Assembly: GCF_003855395.1 (NCBI RefSeq)
Contig: NZ_CP034015.1
Location: 2,366,001-2,430,000 of the forward strand
Direction: 5' to 3'
Origin: Shewanella livingstonensis
Lineage (GTDB): Bacteria > Pseudomonadota > Gammaproteobacteria > Enterobacterales > Shewanellaceae
Length of the DNA stretch: 64,000 nt
Shown: positions 10,445 through 19,776 of the stretch, in pieces
Numbering within the stretch: position 1 is the first letter of the stretch
How the letters are laid out: the number at the start of each line of letters is the position of its first letter
Made by a program: the position numbers and the translations under genes
The notes under the pieces: generated by a model
Told to the model about the DNA's origin: nothing
Databases searched by the model: none
Seen by the model: only the letters and a program-made list of their open reading frames with translations

Positions 10445-11023
10445 TTAACTAACCAGCCCCGCAAACCCCATAAAGGCCAATGACATTAAACCAGCAGTGA
10501 TCATGGCAATAGCGCCACCTCTGAAAGGTAATGGCACATCTGCAGCCGCTAAGCGTTCGCGCATTGCTGAAAATAAAATTAATACCAGTGAAAAGCCAAC
10601 CGCGGCACCAAAACCGTAAATAGCCGATTGAATAAAGTTATGGTCTTCATTGACGTTAAGTAATGCCACACCTAACACGGCACAATTGGTGGTAATTAAC
10701 GGTAGATAGATCCCCAGAGCGCGATGTAATGAGGCACTGGTCTTTTGCACTACCATCTCAGTAAATTGCACTACAACCGCAATCACTAAAATAAAGCTCA
10801 TGGTGCGTAAATAACTTAAGTCAAAAGGTTGCAGTAAAAACTCATTAGTTAAGTAACTCAAAATAGAGGCTAGGGTTAGCACAAACGTGGTCGCCATCGA
10901 CATACCAATGGCCGACGCCAATTTGCTCGACACCCCCATAAAAGGGCATAGACCTAAGAATTTTACCAGAACGAAGTTATTTACCAGCACTGTGCCGATT
11001 AACAGGAGAAGGTACTCAGTCAT
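10445..11023 (-). CDS. rsxA: Electron transport complex subunit RsxA/RnfA
   Basis: First gene of the operon; an integral membrane subunit homologous to RsxE but inserted in the opposite orientation. The start at 11023 ([10 protein letters not shown], 192 residues) matches the family; the longer frame to 11107 would begin inside an upstream terminator hairpin. Conserved segments [11 protein letters not shown] and [11 protein letters not shown] hold the cysteines for the shared membrane Fe-S centre. A predicted promoter lies at 11055-11083. Confidence 0.95.
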   Translation of the reverse strand: MTEYLLLLIGTVLVNNFVLVKFLGLCPFMGVSSKLASAIGMSMATTFVLTLASILSYLTNEFLLQPFDLSYLRTMSFILVIAVVVQFTEMVVQKTSASLHRALGIYLPLITTNCAVLGVALLNVNEDHNFIQSAIYGFGAAVGFSLVLILFSAMRERLAAADVPLPFRGGAIAMITAGLMSLAFMGFAGLVS

Positions 11024-11054
11024 TGCTACAATTTTTTGACCAATAGATACGAGT

Positions 11055-11083
11055 ATTATCTTAGGTTTGACGCCGATAAACAA
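11055..11083 (-). promoter_or_regulatory. Predicted sigma-70 promoter of the rsx operon
   Basis: On the minus strand TTGTTT (11083-11078) is followed after exactly 17 bases by GATAAT (11060-11055), about 31 bases before the rsxA start. It sits between the terminator of the upstream gene and rsxA. Prediction only. Confidence 0.45.
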
Positions 11084-11084
11084 C

Positions 11085-11123
11085 GGATAAAAAATAAGGT
11101 TAAACATAAAATGTTTAACCTTA
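11085..11123 (-). terminator. Terminator of the GGDEF-EAL gene
   Basis: On the minus strand TAAGGTTAAACAT pairs perfectly over 13 bp with ATGTTTAACCTTA around a TTT loop, followed by TTTTTTATCC. It lies 40 bases after the stop of the GGDEF-EAL gene and separates it from rsxA. Confidence 0.75.
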
Positions 11124-11162
11124 GAATAAAAACGCTATATTTACCGTTTATTAACGTTGTAT

Positions 11163-13061
11163 TTACTGTTTATTTAACAATAATTCAGGTTTGGCAATAT
11201 AATATCCTTGTAGACCATCCACTAATAGTTTTTCTAGAGTCAGTTTTTCGTCTTGTTTTTCAACCCCAGTTGCAATCACGCGGATACTGATGCGTTTAGC
11301 GATATCTACAATCATTCTTACAAAGAACTTATTGTTGTTGTCTTGTTCTATATTGTCACTGTAACTGCTGTCTAACTTGATAAAGTCAGGACGTACTTCA
11401 CGGAAAAATTTAAATGATGTAAAGCCTAAACCAAAACGTTCAATAGCCACTTTTGCTCCTGCTTTGTGGATCTCGCTAACAAATTGATGGCTTGACTCTA
11501 AATTAGTCTGCATTCCTGACTCATTAACCTCAAACACTAATCGAGCCGCTGTGCCACGATGTTTAGATAATATGTCTTTAAGCCACATGGTAAAACTGTC
11601 TTGCAGTGCGGAGGAAGCACTGATATTGACTCCCATATTGCCCGAAATACTTGGATTTTCACTGAGGATCTTAATCGTTTGGGTTACAATCATTTTATCT
11701 AACTCAACGCTCATACCATATCGTTCAGCCATAGCTATCACGGTGGTGGTAGGTAAATGTTTACCTTCGGCATTATAAAATCGAGCTAATAATTCACGAT
11801 AGACTTCGGTGGCATTATTACAGGGTTGGATAGGTTGTTGATAAAACTTAACGCTTCTGCGACTGATCAAGTCGTCGATGGTGATCTTCCAATGATCGGT
11901 TCCAAACTGTTCATTACCCGATAGTTTTTCTAACTGGTAATAACGATTAGGCCCCAGCGTTTGCGCCACACTCACGGCTGTATCGGCTAATGCCATCAAT
12001 GCTAATGGCTCGTTTCCTTGCTGATAGGGCACCATACCAGCATGCGCAATGGAATCACTTTTTGTGCTTTGTGCATACTCGTCAAGATAACGTTTAAGTT
12101 GTTCTAAGAACCGTTCACCTTCTTTAAGGGTAATGCTGTCAATAAACACGGCAAAATCACCGCTAGAGACTCGAAAGCATTCGCTTAATCCAAGATTAGT
12201 AACAGATTTTCGAATGCAAGTAGCCAGCTTTGCTAAATAATCATCACCTGCAGCACGGCCATGTAATTGGTTAACACTTGCAAGCTCAGCAGCCTTAACC
12301 ACAACCAGAACACCATACTGTTGCTTATCCGTTTTACTAATAGCGTCAATATGCTGGGTAAAGCGTTGTCGTGTTGAAAATCCACTAACAGGATCTTGAT
12401 ATGCTGCTTTCGTTAATAGTTCATTCTCTTTACGAACGCGATCTAAGCTGAGTTTTAATTGGCTGCGACAGGTTTCTAATGCTTTACCGATGGGATTGAG
12501 TACCCCAGGGAAGCGAGATTGCTCAATAGCGAGGAACGACAAGTCCGGAATATGGACAATGTATTCAGCAGCATAATTTATTCTTCGGCGATGTAATTGA
12601 ATTAGCAGCGCAAATAACAGCATCAACGACACATACGCGGTAATCAATAAGATAGCTGTTTGTTCTAAGTCATTAAAGCTGGTTGATAACACGCTTGCGG
12701 TGTCTAACCTAACCTGCAGGCGACCGTCGGGAAAGTTTTGTACATGACCTAATTCAATGTTAAAAATTTGGCTAGCGAAATCATCAGCAGGGCGGAGTAA
12801 GCTTCCGTGAGTAAAATTGTTATTACTGTCGACATTATGAATATATTGAAAAAACTGAAAAGAGAAGTCTTTTGACATGAGCTGGTATAACGCTTCTCCG
12901 CTACCATGCCATTGTTCAATGGTTTGCACATATTGCTGATAATTTGCACGTGCTATTTCACCTTGTTCTTGTACTTCATTATTTTCCACCGTATAAATTC
13001 GGTAAATTAATAAACCGAAAACGATAAAAAGAACCAGCTGAAAGGATTTCGATAAGCCCAT
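11163..13061 (-). CDS. Degenerate GGDEF-EAL membrane protein, CsrD/MshH-like
   Basis: A 632-residue protein with an N-terminal membrane span (about 5-25), a periplasmic segment, a second span (near 135-155), then GGDEF-like and EAL-like domains. Both active sites look dead. The GG(D/E)EF position reads SSGDF. The EAL signature reads ELLAR in a context (YRELLAR) like the HRELM of E. coli CsrD. Overall order and length match CsrD/MshH, proteins that do not turn over cyclic-di-GMP but promote decay of Csr small RNAs or act in pilus systems. The start at 13061 has GGATG seven bases upstream; 13112 is an alternative. Function by analogy only. Confidence 0.8.
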   Translation of the reverse strand: MGLSKSFQLVLFIVFGLLIYRIYTVENNEVQEQGEIARANYQQYVQTIEQWHGSGEALYQLMSKDFSFQFFQYIHNVDSNNNFTHGSLLRPADDFASQIFNIELGHVQNFPDGRLQVRLDTASVLSTSFNDLEQTAILLITAYVSLMLLFALLIQLHRRRINYAAEYIVHIPDLSFLAIEQSRFPGVLNPIGKALETCRSQLKLSLDRVRKENELLTKAAYQDPVSGFSTRQRFTQHIDAISKTDKQQYGVLVVVKAAELASVNQLHGRAAGDDYLAKLATCIRKSVTNLGLSECFRVSSGDFAVFIDSITLKEGERFLEQLKRYLDEYAQSTKSDSIAHAGMVPYQQGNEPLALMALADTAVSVAQTLGPNRYYQLEKLSGNEQFGTDHWKITIDDLISRRSVKFYQQPIQPCNNATEVYRELLARFYNAEGKHLPTTTVIAMAERYGMSVELDKMIVTQTIKILSENPSISGNMGVNISASSALQDSFTMWLKDILSKHRGTAARLVFEVNESGMQTNLESSHQFVSEIHKAGAKVAIERFGLGFTSFKFFREVRPDFIKLDSSYSDNIEQDNNNKFFVRMIVDIAKRISIRVIATGVEKQDEKLTLEKLLVDGLQGYYIAKPELLLNKQ

Positions 13062-13394
13062 AAAACATCCATTCCTATGAGTGTGTTTGACTAAGTTTGT
13101 TCGATTTGACACAGCCTTGTGCTGTAGGTGTTCGAACGGCGTTTTTAGTCAAAAGTATAATGCTCTAATAGTTTATATAGTAACCAATATTATCATAGCA
13201 GAAATGATATTAAATAATTATTAATCTAAGGTATTATTTTGTATAGAAAAACTAACGATATCGCATTGATGATATATGATTAACTAATAATAGTAACTGA
13301 GGTGAAACAAGCGATTAATTGAATAACATATTGAAATTATAAGGGAGGTTATATAGAAGCCGGAATTTAACAGAAGGGAGGTTACAGATAATAA
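13062..13394. other. Non-coding gap before the tRNA-Asn array
   Basis: An AT-rich gap of 333 bases between the GGDEF-EAL gene and the last tRNA. It should hold the promoter of the GGDEF-EAL gene, but I could not place it. An 11-base direct repeat AAGGGAGGTTA occurs at 13341-13351 and 13374-13384, just downstream of the tRNA array. No convincing terminator for the tRNA transcript was seen. Confidence 0.5.
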
Positions 13395-13470
13395 TGGCTC
13401 CCCAGACTGGACTCGAACCAGTGACATACGGATTAACAGTCCGCCGTTCTACCAACTGAACTACTGGGGA
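13395..13470 (-). tRNA. tRNA-Asn (GUU), variant A, array copy 5 in transcription order
   Basis: A 76-nt tRNA with encoded CCA, anticodon GTT in CTGTTAA, TTCGAGTCC T-loop, and acceptor stem TCCCCAG/CTGGGGA. It is the last copy transcribed in the five-gene array. Confidence 0.97.
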
Positions 13471-13501
13471 ATTAATTATTACTTTTACTTATTGCTTGAA
13501 T

Positions 13502-13577
13502 TGGCTCCCCAAACTGGACTCGAACCAGTGACATACGGATTAACAGTCCGCCGTTCTACCAACTGAACTATTGGGGA
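13502..13577 (-). tRNA. tRNA-Asn (GUU), variant B, array copy 4
   Basis: Identical to variant A except that the acceptor stem reads TCCCCAA/TTGGGGA. The seventh pair is A-U instead of G-C, a compensatory change that keeps the stem paired. CCA is encoded. Confidence 0.97.
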
Positions 13578-13606
13578 AGCGTATTATTTCAAACGTGTTA
13601 TCTCGA

Positions 13607-13682
13607 TGGCTCCCCAGACTGGACTCGAACCAGTGACATACGGATTAACAGTCCGCCGTTCTACCAACTGAACTACTGGGGA
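13607..13682 (-). tRNA. tRNA-Asn (GUU), variant A, array copy 3
   Basis: A 76-nt tRNA with encoded CCA and G-C as the seventh acceptor pair. It is the central copy of the array. Confidence 0.97.
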
Positions 13683-13705
13683 ATTATTTCGATAACGGTA
13701 AATAT

Positions 13706-13781
13706 TGGCTCCCCAAACTGGACTCGAACCAGTGACATACGGATTAACAGTCCGCCGTTCTACCAACTGAACTATTGGGGA
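13706..13781 (-). tRNA. tRNA-Asn (GUU), variant B, array copy 2
   Basis: Same sequence as the other B copy, with A-U as the seventh acceptor pair. It is 24 bases from copy 3. The short spacers differ in sequence between copies. Confidence 0.97.
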
Positions 13782-13813
13782 ATCATATTTACTTCACAAC
13801 TAAAATCACTAAA

Positions 13814-13889
13814 TGGCTCCCCAGACTGGACTCGAACCAGTGACATACGGATTAACAGTCCGCCGTTCTACCAACTGAACTACTGGGGA
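13814..13889 (-). tRNA. tRNA-Asn (GUU), variant A, array copy 1
   Basis: First copy transcribed. Its 5' end lies 37 bases downstream of a near-consensus promoter -10 box. It is a variant A tRNA with encoded CCA. Confidence 0.97.
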
Positions 13890-13925
13890 AGCGTTTTTAG
13901 CAATGTATTGCTGAGAACGGAGCGC

Positions 13926-13954
13926 ATAGTAAAACGCTCTGGTAACTGAGTCAA
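13926..13954 (-). promoter_or_regulatory. Strong promoter of the tRNA-Asn array
   Basis: On the minus strand TTGACT (13954-13949), a 17-base spacer and TACTAT (13931-13926) form a near-consensus sigma-70 promoter. The GC-rich discriminator GCGCTCC follows at once, as is usual for stable-RNA promoters under stringent control. All five tRNAs lie downstream. Confidence 0.8.
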
Positions 13955-14413
13955 CTCGAGTTATAAAAAAAAACGCATTTATGTGACTAATTGGTTACCA
14001 AACACGCATCGTGAACGACTTTTGTTCATTTATGGCGATTTTTAAACAATGAAAACAAAATTAATCACTTAGTCATAAAATTCAATCTCAAGCTCATAAC
14101 AGCTATATTTTGATATTTATATGGTAATTGATGTTTATTACTGCATTTTTTACGATTCACTTTTCAGAGGGGCAGTCATGGAGAACGTATAAACCTAGGT
14201 TAATGTTATTTTAACGCAATCGTAATGGATGAGATAACGCGAAATTATTTGATGTCTACAATATCTAACGGGCATATATGAAGTTAACAAAGCGTTTTGA
14301 CGCCAATTTTTGTACATTAATCTAACGCAGTGAGTCACCGAGGCTGGTATTGTCCGTTATGGTAAATGTCGTTTTGACAGCTTACTTAGGTAAGCGAGTA
14401 TTAAGTAGACTTT

Positions 14414-14443
14414 TGTTGCTCAACACTTTTTTGTTGAGCAACA
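14414..14443. repeat. Perfect 12-bp hairpin in the uvrB upstream gap
   Basis: TGTTGCTCAACA (14414-14425) pairs exactly with TGTTGAGCAACA (14432-14443) around a CTTTTT loop. No T-run follows on either strand. It could be part of a structured RNA or a protein-binding dyad. Confidence 0.6.
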
Positions 14444-14907
14444 CATAGTGTCAATGGTGTAGCCAAATTTTATTATCGAGTGATAGCTTATGTGGGGATA
14501 ACTCTGTTATCAAAGGGTTATAATTGATATATCCTCGACACACTCAGTGATCGCTGTGTGATGTTTTAGCCAAAGAGGTCAGTCACACTAACAATAGTGA
14601 GGCGATTATTTGAGTATGGTAATCATTGAGCGGCCATTGATTGGTCTTAGCCAATAATTACACGTGATATGCAATGGGTCGAACTGGTTGGATGTATACT
14701 TGTTCTTGCGCCATACGATCGCAGCGTTGATCGACGTGAAATACATCGCTAAGATAGATATCGGTTACCGATTTAAAATATTAGTTGAACTATTGTCGCT
14801 ATCTTTCGTATTAATGCGCAAATGTAATTAAATTTCATCACAACTTTCTTACGCTTTTATGAAACTCACTTGGTCGCTACCCCGCAGCCTTATTGGGCTT
14901 TAGTGAC

Positions 14908-14930
14908 TTATCCACTAAATCTGTGGATAA
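14908..14930. promoter_or_regulatory. Pair of facing DnaA-box-like sequences
   Basis: TTATCCACT at 14908-14916 faces TTATCCACA (minus strand, 14930-14922), forming an 8-bp inverted repeat. The second is a full match to the DnaA box TTATNCACA; the first differs at the last base. They lie about 480 bases before uvrB. Prediction only. Confidence 0.4.
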
Positions 14931-15407
14931 ACTTGTGGACTTCTCTAATAAACGAGCTGCTACCCCTTGCAGCGCTTGAGTCGGACTTAAATTGGTACAA
15001 ATATTTAGCGATAAGTTTAATTGTTTTTAATCAGCTAGATACAAAAATCAACTACTTTCTTTTTTCACTGTTCTCTCAGTTGCAAAATTGTAATCCCTTT
15101 GGACAGAAGATTGTGTATTAAATTGCGGTTTAGGCTCATTTTTAGGCGTATTATTGCCATCTGTTAATGATCTTATCGTTTTGTTTGTTACTTTCATATT
15201 AGGATCATTATTTTGTCATATTGATGAACGAAGTGGTTAATATTGATCTAAATAAAACATCTTAAAATTGATTAATAGAATGAGTTTTTATAATCGATTT
15301 CGGCACAGTTTTAAATAATAGTTGAAGCAGTGAAGTGCTATTATATATCGCCATTCACCTGTGTTTAGGTATATCATAAATGGTTCATTAGAATAGGAAA
15401 CCGCCTT

Positions 15408-17429
15408 GTGTCAGAGTCAGTATTTTCCCTAGAGTCCAAATTTGAACCCGCCGGCGATCAACCTACAGCGATAAAAAAATTAGTTGATGGTTTAGAAGCT
15501 GGTGTAGCGAGCCAAACATTATTGGGTGTGACGGGATCCGGTAAAACATACACCATAGCGAATGTGATTAAGCAAATGGGCCGGCCGACCATCATCATGG
15601 CGCCTAACAAAACCCTTGCGGCGCAACTTTACGGTGAAATGAAAGAGTTTTTCCCGCACAACGCGGTTGAATACTTTGTTTCTTACTATGATTACTATCA
15701 ACCAGAAGCGTATGTACCCGCGTCTAACACCTTTATAGAAAAAGATGCATCAGTCAATGCTCACATTGAGCAAATGCGTTTATCGGCCACTAAGGCGCTA
15801 TTAGAACGTAAAGATGTGGTACTCATTGCCTCAGTATCGGCTATATATGGTTTGGGTGACCCCGATTCATATATGAAAATGTTACTGCATTTGCGCCAAG
15901 GTGATTTTATGGGGCAACGTGATATTCTCATTCGACTCAGTGAACTGCAATACAAACGTAATGATATTGAATTACAACGTGGAACATATCGAGTTCGCGG
16001 TGAAGTGATCGATATTTTTCCGGCAGAATCAGAACGCGAAGCCATTCGAATTGAATTATTTGATGATGAAATTGAACGCTTAAGCGAATTTGATCCATTA
16101 ACTGGACAGATTAACAAGCGGATTGCGCGTACCACTATTTATCCGAAAACCCATTATGTGACGCCCCGAGAAAAAATTGTTGCTGCAACTGAAGATATTA
16201 AACAAGAACTGCGCGAACGTCGCCAATATTTACTCGACAACAACAAATTGATTGAAGCTCAGCGGATCACCGAGCGGGTACAATACGACATTGAAATGAT
16301 GGTCGAGTTAGGCTATTGCTCAGGAATCGAAAATTATTCACGATATTTATCCGGTCGATCACCTGGAGATGGTCCACCAACACTATTAGATTATTTACCT
16401 GCGGATGGTTTACTGATTATTGATGAGTCACACGTGACGGTGCCGCAAATTGGTGCTATGTACAAAGGTGATAGAAGTCGAAAAATGAATTTAGTCGAGT
16501 ATGGTTTTCGATTGCCATCAGCATTAGACAATCGTCCATTGATGTTTGAAGAATTTGAGCGGTTAATGCCGCAAACTATTTTTGTGTCGGCTACGCCCAG
16601 TTTATATGAACTTGAAAAAAGCACTGGCGAGATAGCAGAGCAGGTGGTGAGACCAACTGGACTACTCGACCCTGTACTTGAAGTTCGCCCGGTTGGTATT
16701 CAAGTTGACGATTTGTTGTCTGAGATCCACAAACGCGTGGCGGTGAATGAAAGGGTACTCGTGACCACTTTAACTAAGCGGATGTCAGAAGACCTCAGTG
16801 AGTATCTTGACGAACATGGCGTCAAGGTTCGTTATCTGCATTCTGATATTGATACCGTGGAGCGAGTTGAAATTATTCGTGATTTACGATTAGGACGTTT
16901 TGACGTACTGATTGGGATTAACTTATTGCGTGAAGGTCTTGATTTACCTGAAGTGTCATTAGTGTGTATTTTAGATGCCGATAAAGAGGGCTTTTTACGT
17001 TCCGAGCGTTCACTTATTCAGACCATAGGTCGCGCAGCTCGTAATGTTAACGGTAAAGTTATTTTGTATGCCGATCGCATAACAAACTCTATGGCTAAAG
17101 CCATGGATGAAACTGAGCGCCGACGAGAAAAGCAGCACTTGCACAATATTGCTAATGGCATTGTGCCCCGCGGAGTTGTAAAAAGTATTACCGATGTGAT
17201 GGATATTGGTGATACTAACTTCAGTAAAGGGACGCGTAAAAATCACTCTAAATTTGCTGAAGTAGCCGAAGAACGTGCTAAATACACCAGTATTGCCGAT
17301 TTGAGTCATCAAATTGATAAACTGGAGAAGCAAATGCACGAACATGCTAAAAACTTAGAGTTTGAGCAAGCTGCAGCGGTGCGGGATGATGTTAAACATT
17401 TACGCGATCTGATTATTGTTAACAGCTAA
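15408..17429 (+). CDS. uvrB: Excinuclease ABC subunit B
   Basis: Damage-verifying helicase-like subunit of nucleotide excision repair; it receives DNA from UvrA and recruits UvrC. The start is GTG at 15408 with AGGA ten bases upstream. At 673 residues it matches E. coli. Walker A is GVTGSGKT (about 39-46). The strand-separating beta-hairpin is the tyrosine-rich [12 protein letters not shown] (near 92-103). Later helicase motifs include DESH, SATP and QTIGRAARN. The C-terminal UVR motif (about 632-667) contacts UvrC. It is transcribed alone after a long upstream gap. Confidence 0.97.
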   Translation: MSESVFSLESKFEPAGDQPTAIKKLVDGLEAGVASQTLLGVTGSGKTYTIANVIKQMGRPTIIMAPNKTLAAQLYGEMKEFFPHNAVEYFVSYYDYYQPEAYVPASNTFIEKDASVNAHIEQMRLSATKALLERKDVVLIASVSAIYGLGDPDSYMKMLLHLRQGDFMGQRDILIRLSELQYKRNDIELQRGTYRVRGEVIDIFPAESEREAIRIELFDDEIERLSEFDPLTGQINKRIARTTIYPKTHYVTPREKIVAATEDIKQELRERRQYLLDNNKLIEAQRITERVQYDIEMMVELGYCSGIENYSRYLSGRSPGDGPPTLLDYLPADGLLIIDESHVTVPQIGAMYKGDRSRKMNLVEYGFRLPSALDNRPLMFEEFERLMPQTIFVSATPSLYELEKSTGEIAEQVVRPTGLLDPVLEVRPVGIQVDDLLSEIHKRVAVNERVLVTTLTKRMSEDLSEYLDEHGVKVRYLHSDIDTVERVEIIRDLRLGRFDVLIGINLLREGLDLPEVSLVCILDADKEGFLRSERSLIQTIGRAARNVNGKVILYADRITNSMAKAMDETERRREKQHLHNIANGIVPRGVVKSITDVMDIGDTNFSKGTRKNHSKFAEVAEERAKYTSIADLSHQIDKLEKQMHEHAKNLEFEQAAAVRDDVKHLRDLIIVNS

Positions 17430-17734
17430 TATCATCTTTTGGTATGTAAGCTGGGATCCAGCTCTATCATAACGGTTAACACAACAGCGATAATACTAAC
17501 GTAGCCCCTTGTCAATTAACAATGGGGCATTAATTAAACTACTTAGTATTAACTGCTTTTTACTATAACGGCGACAGTAGAACTAAGCGCTGTTTGGTGG
17601 CTATTGATAAGCTAGCGTTGCAGTTAATATCGATTAGGGTTAGCACACGACCAGATTAACCATTAACAACGGTTTAAGCCTGGCCACTGATAATCTTAAT
17701 GATATCAATGTATTAATTAAGGCATCAAACGGTA
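17430..17734. other. Convergent gap between uvrB and the chemoreceptor gene
   Basis: About 300 bases without a gene. A weak hairpin (AGCTGG-GAT-CCAGCT, 17449-17463) and a second imperfect one near 17505-17527 (GCCCC / GGGGC) might help end transcription, but neither has a T-run. Confidence 0.4.
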
Positions 17735-19351
17735 TCATTTTATTTTAAATTGACCTATCTGATCTCTTAACTGTTGTGATAATTGGTCAACTTGGATACT
17801 GGCAGTATTTGATTGCAGGGCATTGGCGACGGTTAATCGCGATTCATCACTAATATTAACAATATTACGATTTATTTCATCACTTACAGCCGTTTGTTGT
17901 TCTGCTGCGGTTGCTATTTGAGTCGCCATATTGGCGATAATCGCTACAGACTGAGTAATTTGAGTTAGCGCATCACCCGCTTGTGCGGCTTGCTTTGTGC
18001 TGTTTATGGCTTGTTCACGACTGGATGTCATTACTGTCACCGCCCCTTTTACGCCAGACTGCAATTGACCGATCATTTGCTGGATTTGATTAGTTGAATC
18101 TTGAGTACGTTTAGCTAAAGTTCGAACTTCATCAGCGACCACAGCAAAACCTCGTCCTTGTTCACCAGCTCGAGCAGCCTCAATTGCAGCATTTAATGCC
18201 AGTAAGTTGGTCTGATCTGCAATCCCTCGGATTACGTCTAAAATAGTACCAATATTGTCGGTATCTTTTTGCAGTTGGTGCAGTGCATTAGCCGCTTGTT
18301 CAACACCTTTAGCAAGATGGTCAATTGAAATAATCGTTTGCTTTACAACGTTATCACCATGAAGCGCTTGTGCATCTGAGTCTTGTGCTGCTTGAGCGGC
18401 TAACTCAGCATTGTTTGCCACTTCAATAACGGTTACTTGCATTTGATTCATTGCGGTGGCGACTTGTTCCGTTTCACTTTGTAACCGTTGCATTCCATTT
18501 AAGGTTTCGTTACTGGCAGAAGCCAACTGAACACTTGTTGTGCCTAATTGTTGGGTATTACCATTAAAATCGATGATCAACTCACAAATATTAGCAACAA
18601 ATATATTAAAGCTTGATGCCACCTTAGAAATTTCATCATCGCCACTATCGTCTAACCTTGCCGTTAGATCTTTTGCTCCAGATGCCACATTGCGCATTGA
18701 ATCATCAAGTTTTTTCAGTGGGGTTAATATGCGTTGGTAAAGTACCATCATCATGATCACAATAAATAACCCGAGGACAATGCTGCCCCATAATTGTACC
18801 CTTGCTGCTGAAGTGGTTGCGATAAGCGTTTCAATAACAGTTGCAGTAAATTGTTCATCAAGTTGTTGTGCCAATTGATCTAAGTTTTCTGCTAAGTCTC
18901 CTGCAGCATCATCAAAGCCACCAGGGTCTTTCATTAATGAATTGCCTGCTTCGGTGCCTTGAGTTAAATAGGCATCGGCCATTTTTATACCTGAATCATA
19001 CAAAGAATTGACTTGGCGTTTAATGTTTTGAGCCTGCATGGCAAATTCAGGAGCGTATTTAATCAACTCATCAATCTGTTGTAGAGCTCCTTGCTTGCTT
19101 TCAAGTGCTTCAGATTTTGCTTCATCACTTTTAGTTGCCCCCACATCGGTTAAAAATTGTTGTATTTGTACAACATAGTAACGAGTGTCTTTTAAAGCAA
19201 ATATAGCATTTACTTGCAGCTCTTCTTTTTCAACATTCACATGTATTCGTGATTGCTGAACACTCATAACCCAAGATAACAAGATAAGTGACGTTAAAGT
19301 CAGCATCATGGTAATTTGGAGCATTCTCTTGATGGAGAACTTCATATTCAT
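17735..19351 (-). CDS. Methyl-accepting chemotaxis protein
   Basis: Transmembrane chemoreceptor of 538 residues. There is one N-terminal span (about 11-30), a periplasmic helical ligand-binding region of about 150 residues, and a second span (about 187-208). A HAMP domain begins at RILTPLKKL, and the cytoplasmic signalling coiled coil follows. Its hairpin tip has the near-invariant [20 protein letters not shown]. No CheR/CheB-binding pentapeptide is seen at the C-terminus (ends GQFKIK). The start at 19351 has AAGG nine bases upstream. Ligand unknown. It is monocistronic and far from any che genes in this window. Confidence 0.93.
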   Translation of the reverse strand: MNMKFSIKRMLQITMMLTLTSLILLSWVMSVQQSRIHVNVEKEELQVNAIFALKDTRYYVVQIQQFLTDVGATKSDEAKSEALESKQGALQQIDELIKYAPEFAMQAQNIKRQVNSLYDSGIKMADAYLTQGTEAGNSLMKDPGGFDDAAGDLAENLDQLAQQLDEQFTATVIETLIATTSAARVQLWGSIVLGLFIVIMMMVLYQRILTPLKKLDDSMRNVASGAKDLTARLDDSGDDEISKVASSFNIFVANICELIIDFNGNTQQLGTTSVQLASASNETLNGMQRLQSETEQVATAMNQMQVTVIEVANNAELAAQAAQDSDAQALHGDNVVKQTIISIDHLAKGVEQAANALHQLQKDTDNIGTILDVIRGIADQTNLLALNAAIEAARAGEQGRGFAVVADEVRTLAKRTQDSTNQIQQMIGQLQSGVKGAVTVMTSSREQAINSTKQAAQAGDALTQITQSVAIIANMATQIATAAEQQTAVSDEINRNIVNISDESRLTVANALQSNTASIQVDQLSQQLRDQIGQFKIK

Positions 19352-19593
19352 AAAAATACCTTAACGTAATAAAATTGATGACTTACAATGTAAAGAGAAT
19401 AACGTGTTATAAAATTCATATCATTTAACAAGGTGAAATTTTTGAAGCTATGTCTAATAAATAGGTCGTTTAGTCGTATTTAGTTGTTAGACAGTAATTT
19501 ACTGTTGTTTGGTTGCGACTAGGTTGTTTGTTCGTGGTGTTTAAGTTTCTTAATTATGATTATTATGATTTAAAAATCAACTTTTAGTCGTAG

Positions 19594-19625
19594 CAAATCA
19601 AAAAATCAATATTTGATTTGTTTTT
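19594..19625 (+). terminator. Orphan terminator-like hairpin
   Basis: CAAATCAAA (19594-19602) pairs exactly with TTTGATTTG (19612-19620) and TTTTT follows. No plus-strand gene lies upstream within 2 kb, so it may end a short unannotated transcript, or may be chance in AT-rich DNA. Confidence 0.3.
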
Positions 19626-19725
19626 GTTAAGGCTTAAAAATTAGTCAGTTGTATTGAGCGCTAGGTTGAGTATGGGATATTAAGCATAAAATGATATACG
19701 TATTAGAAATCGAAAAACAGTCAAT

Positions 19726-19753
19726 AAAAAACGCGCCAATTGGCGCGTTTTTT
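19726..19753. terminator. 28-bp perfect palindrome, asnS terminator
   Basis: AAAAAACGCGCCAA joined directly to its complement TTGGCGCGTTTTTT makes a GC-rich core with A/T tracts on both sides. It lies 23 bases after the asnS stop and could work in both directions. Confidence 0.8.
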
Positions 19754-19776
19754 AAAGTTTTGTATCATTAAGATGA

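Larger units (their letters stand above)
13890..15407. other. 1.5-kb non-coding stretch between the tRNA array and uvrB
   Basis: No credible gene was found; the longest frame (TTG start at 14870) has an unconvincing composition. The stretch holds the tRNA promoter, a perfect 12-bp hairpin at 14414-14443 and two facing DnaA-box-like sequences at 14908-14930. Several short complementary stretches lie around 14540-14590 (for example GTGTGA and TCACAC). It presumably carries the uvrB promoter, but I saw no LexA box of the CTGT-N8-ACAG type. A small RNA or a decayed gene is possible but not shown. Confidence 0.5.
19352..19776. other. Gap upstream of the chemoreceptor gene
   Basis: An AT-rich 425-base gap. 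It holds the chemoreceptor promoter region, a terminator-like hairpin on the plus strand at 19594-19625, and the asnS terminator palindrome at 19726-19753. No small gene could be supported. Confidence 0.4.

Noticed and set aside
13584..13766. 60-codon minus-strand open frame with an internal repeat
   Set aside because: It is simply the translation of two tRNA-Asn genes and their spacer.
13395..13889. CRISPR-like array
   Set aside because: The regular repeats are five tRNA-Asn genes with full cloverleaf features and CCA ends.
14658..14785. Minus-strand frame of about 37 codons with a protein-like composition (ending VRPIAYHV)
   Set aside because: No start with a ribosome site, closed by stops on both sides, and no family recognised. 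It could be a gene remnant but cannot be supported.
14870..15121. 83-codon open frame with a TTG start
   Set aside because: No clear ribosome site, unusual Leu/Trp/Phe-rich composition with no recognisable family, and it overlaps the DnaA-box-like dyad. Likely chance in an AT-rich gap.
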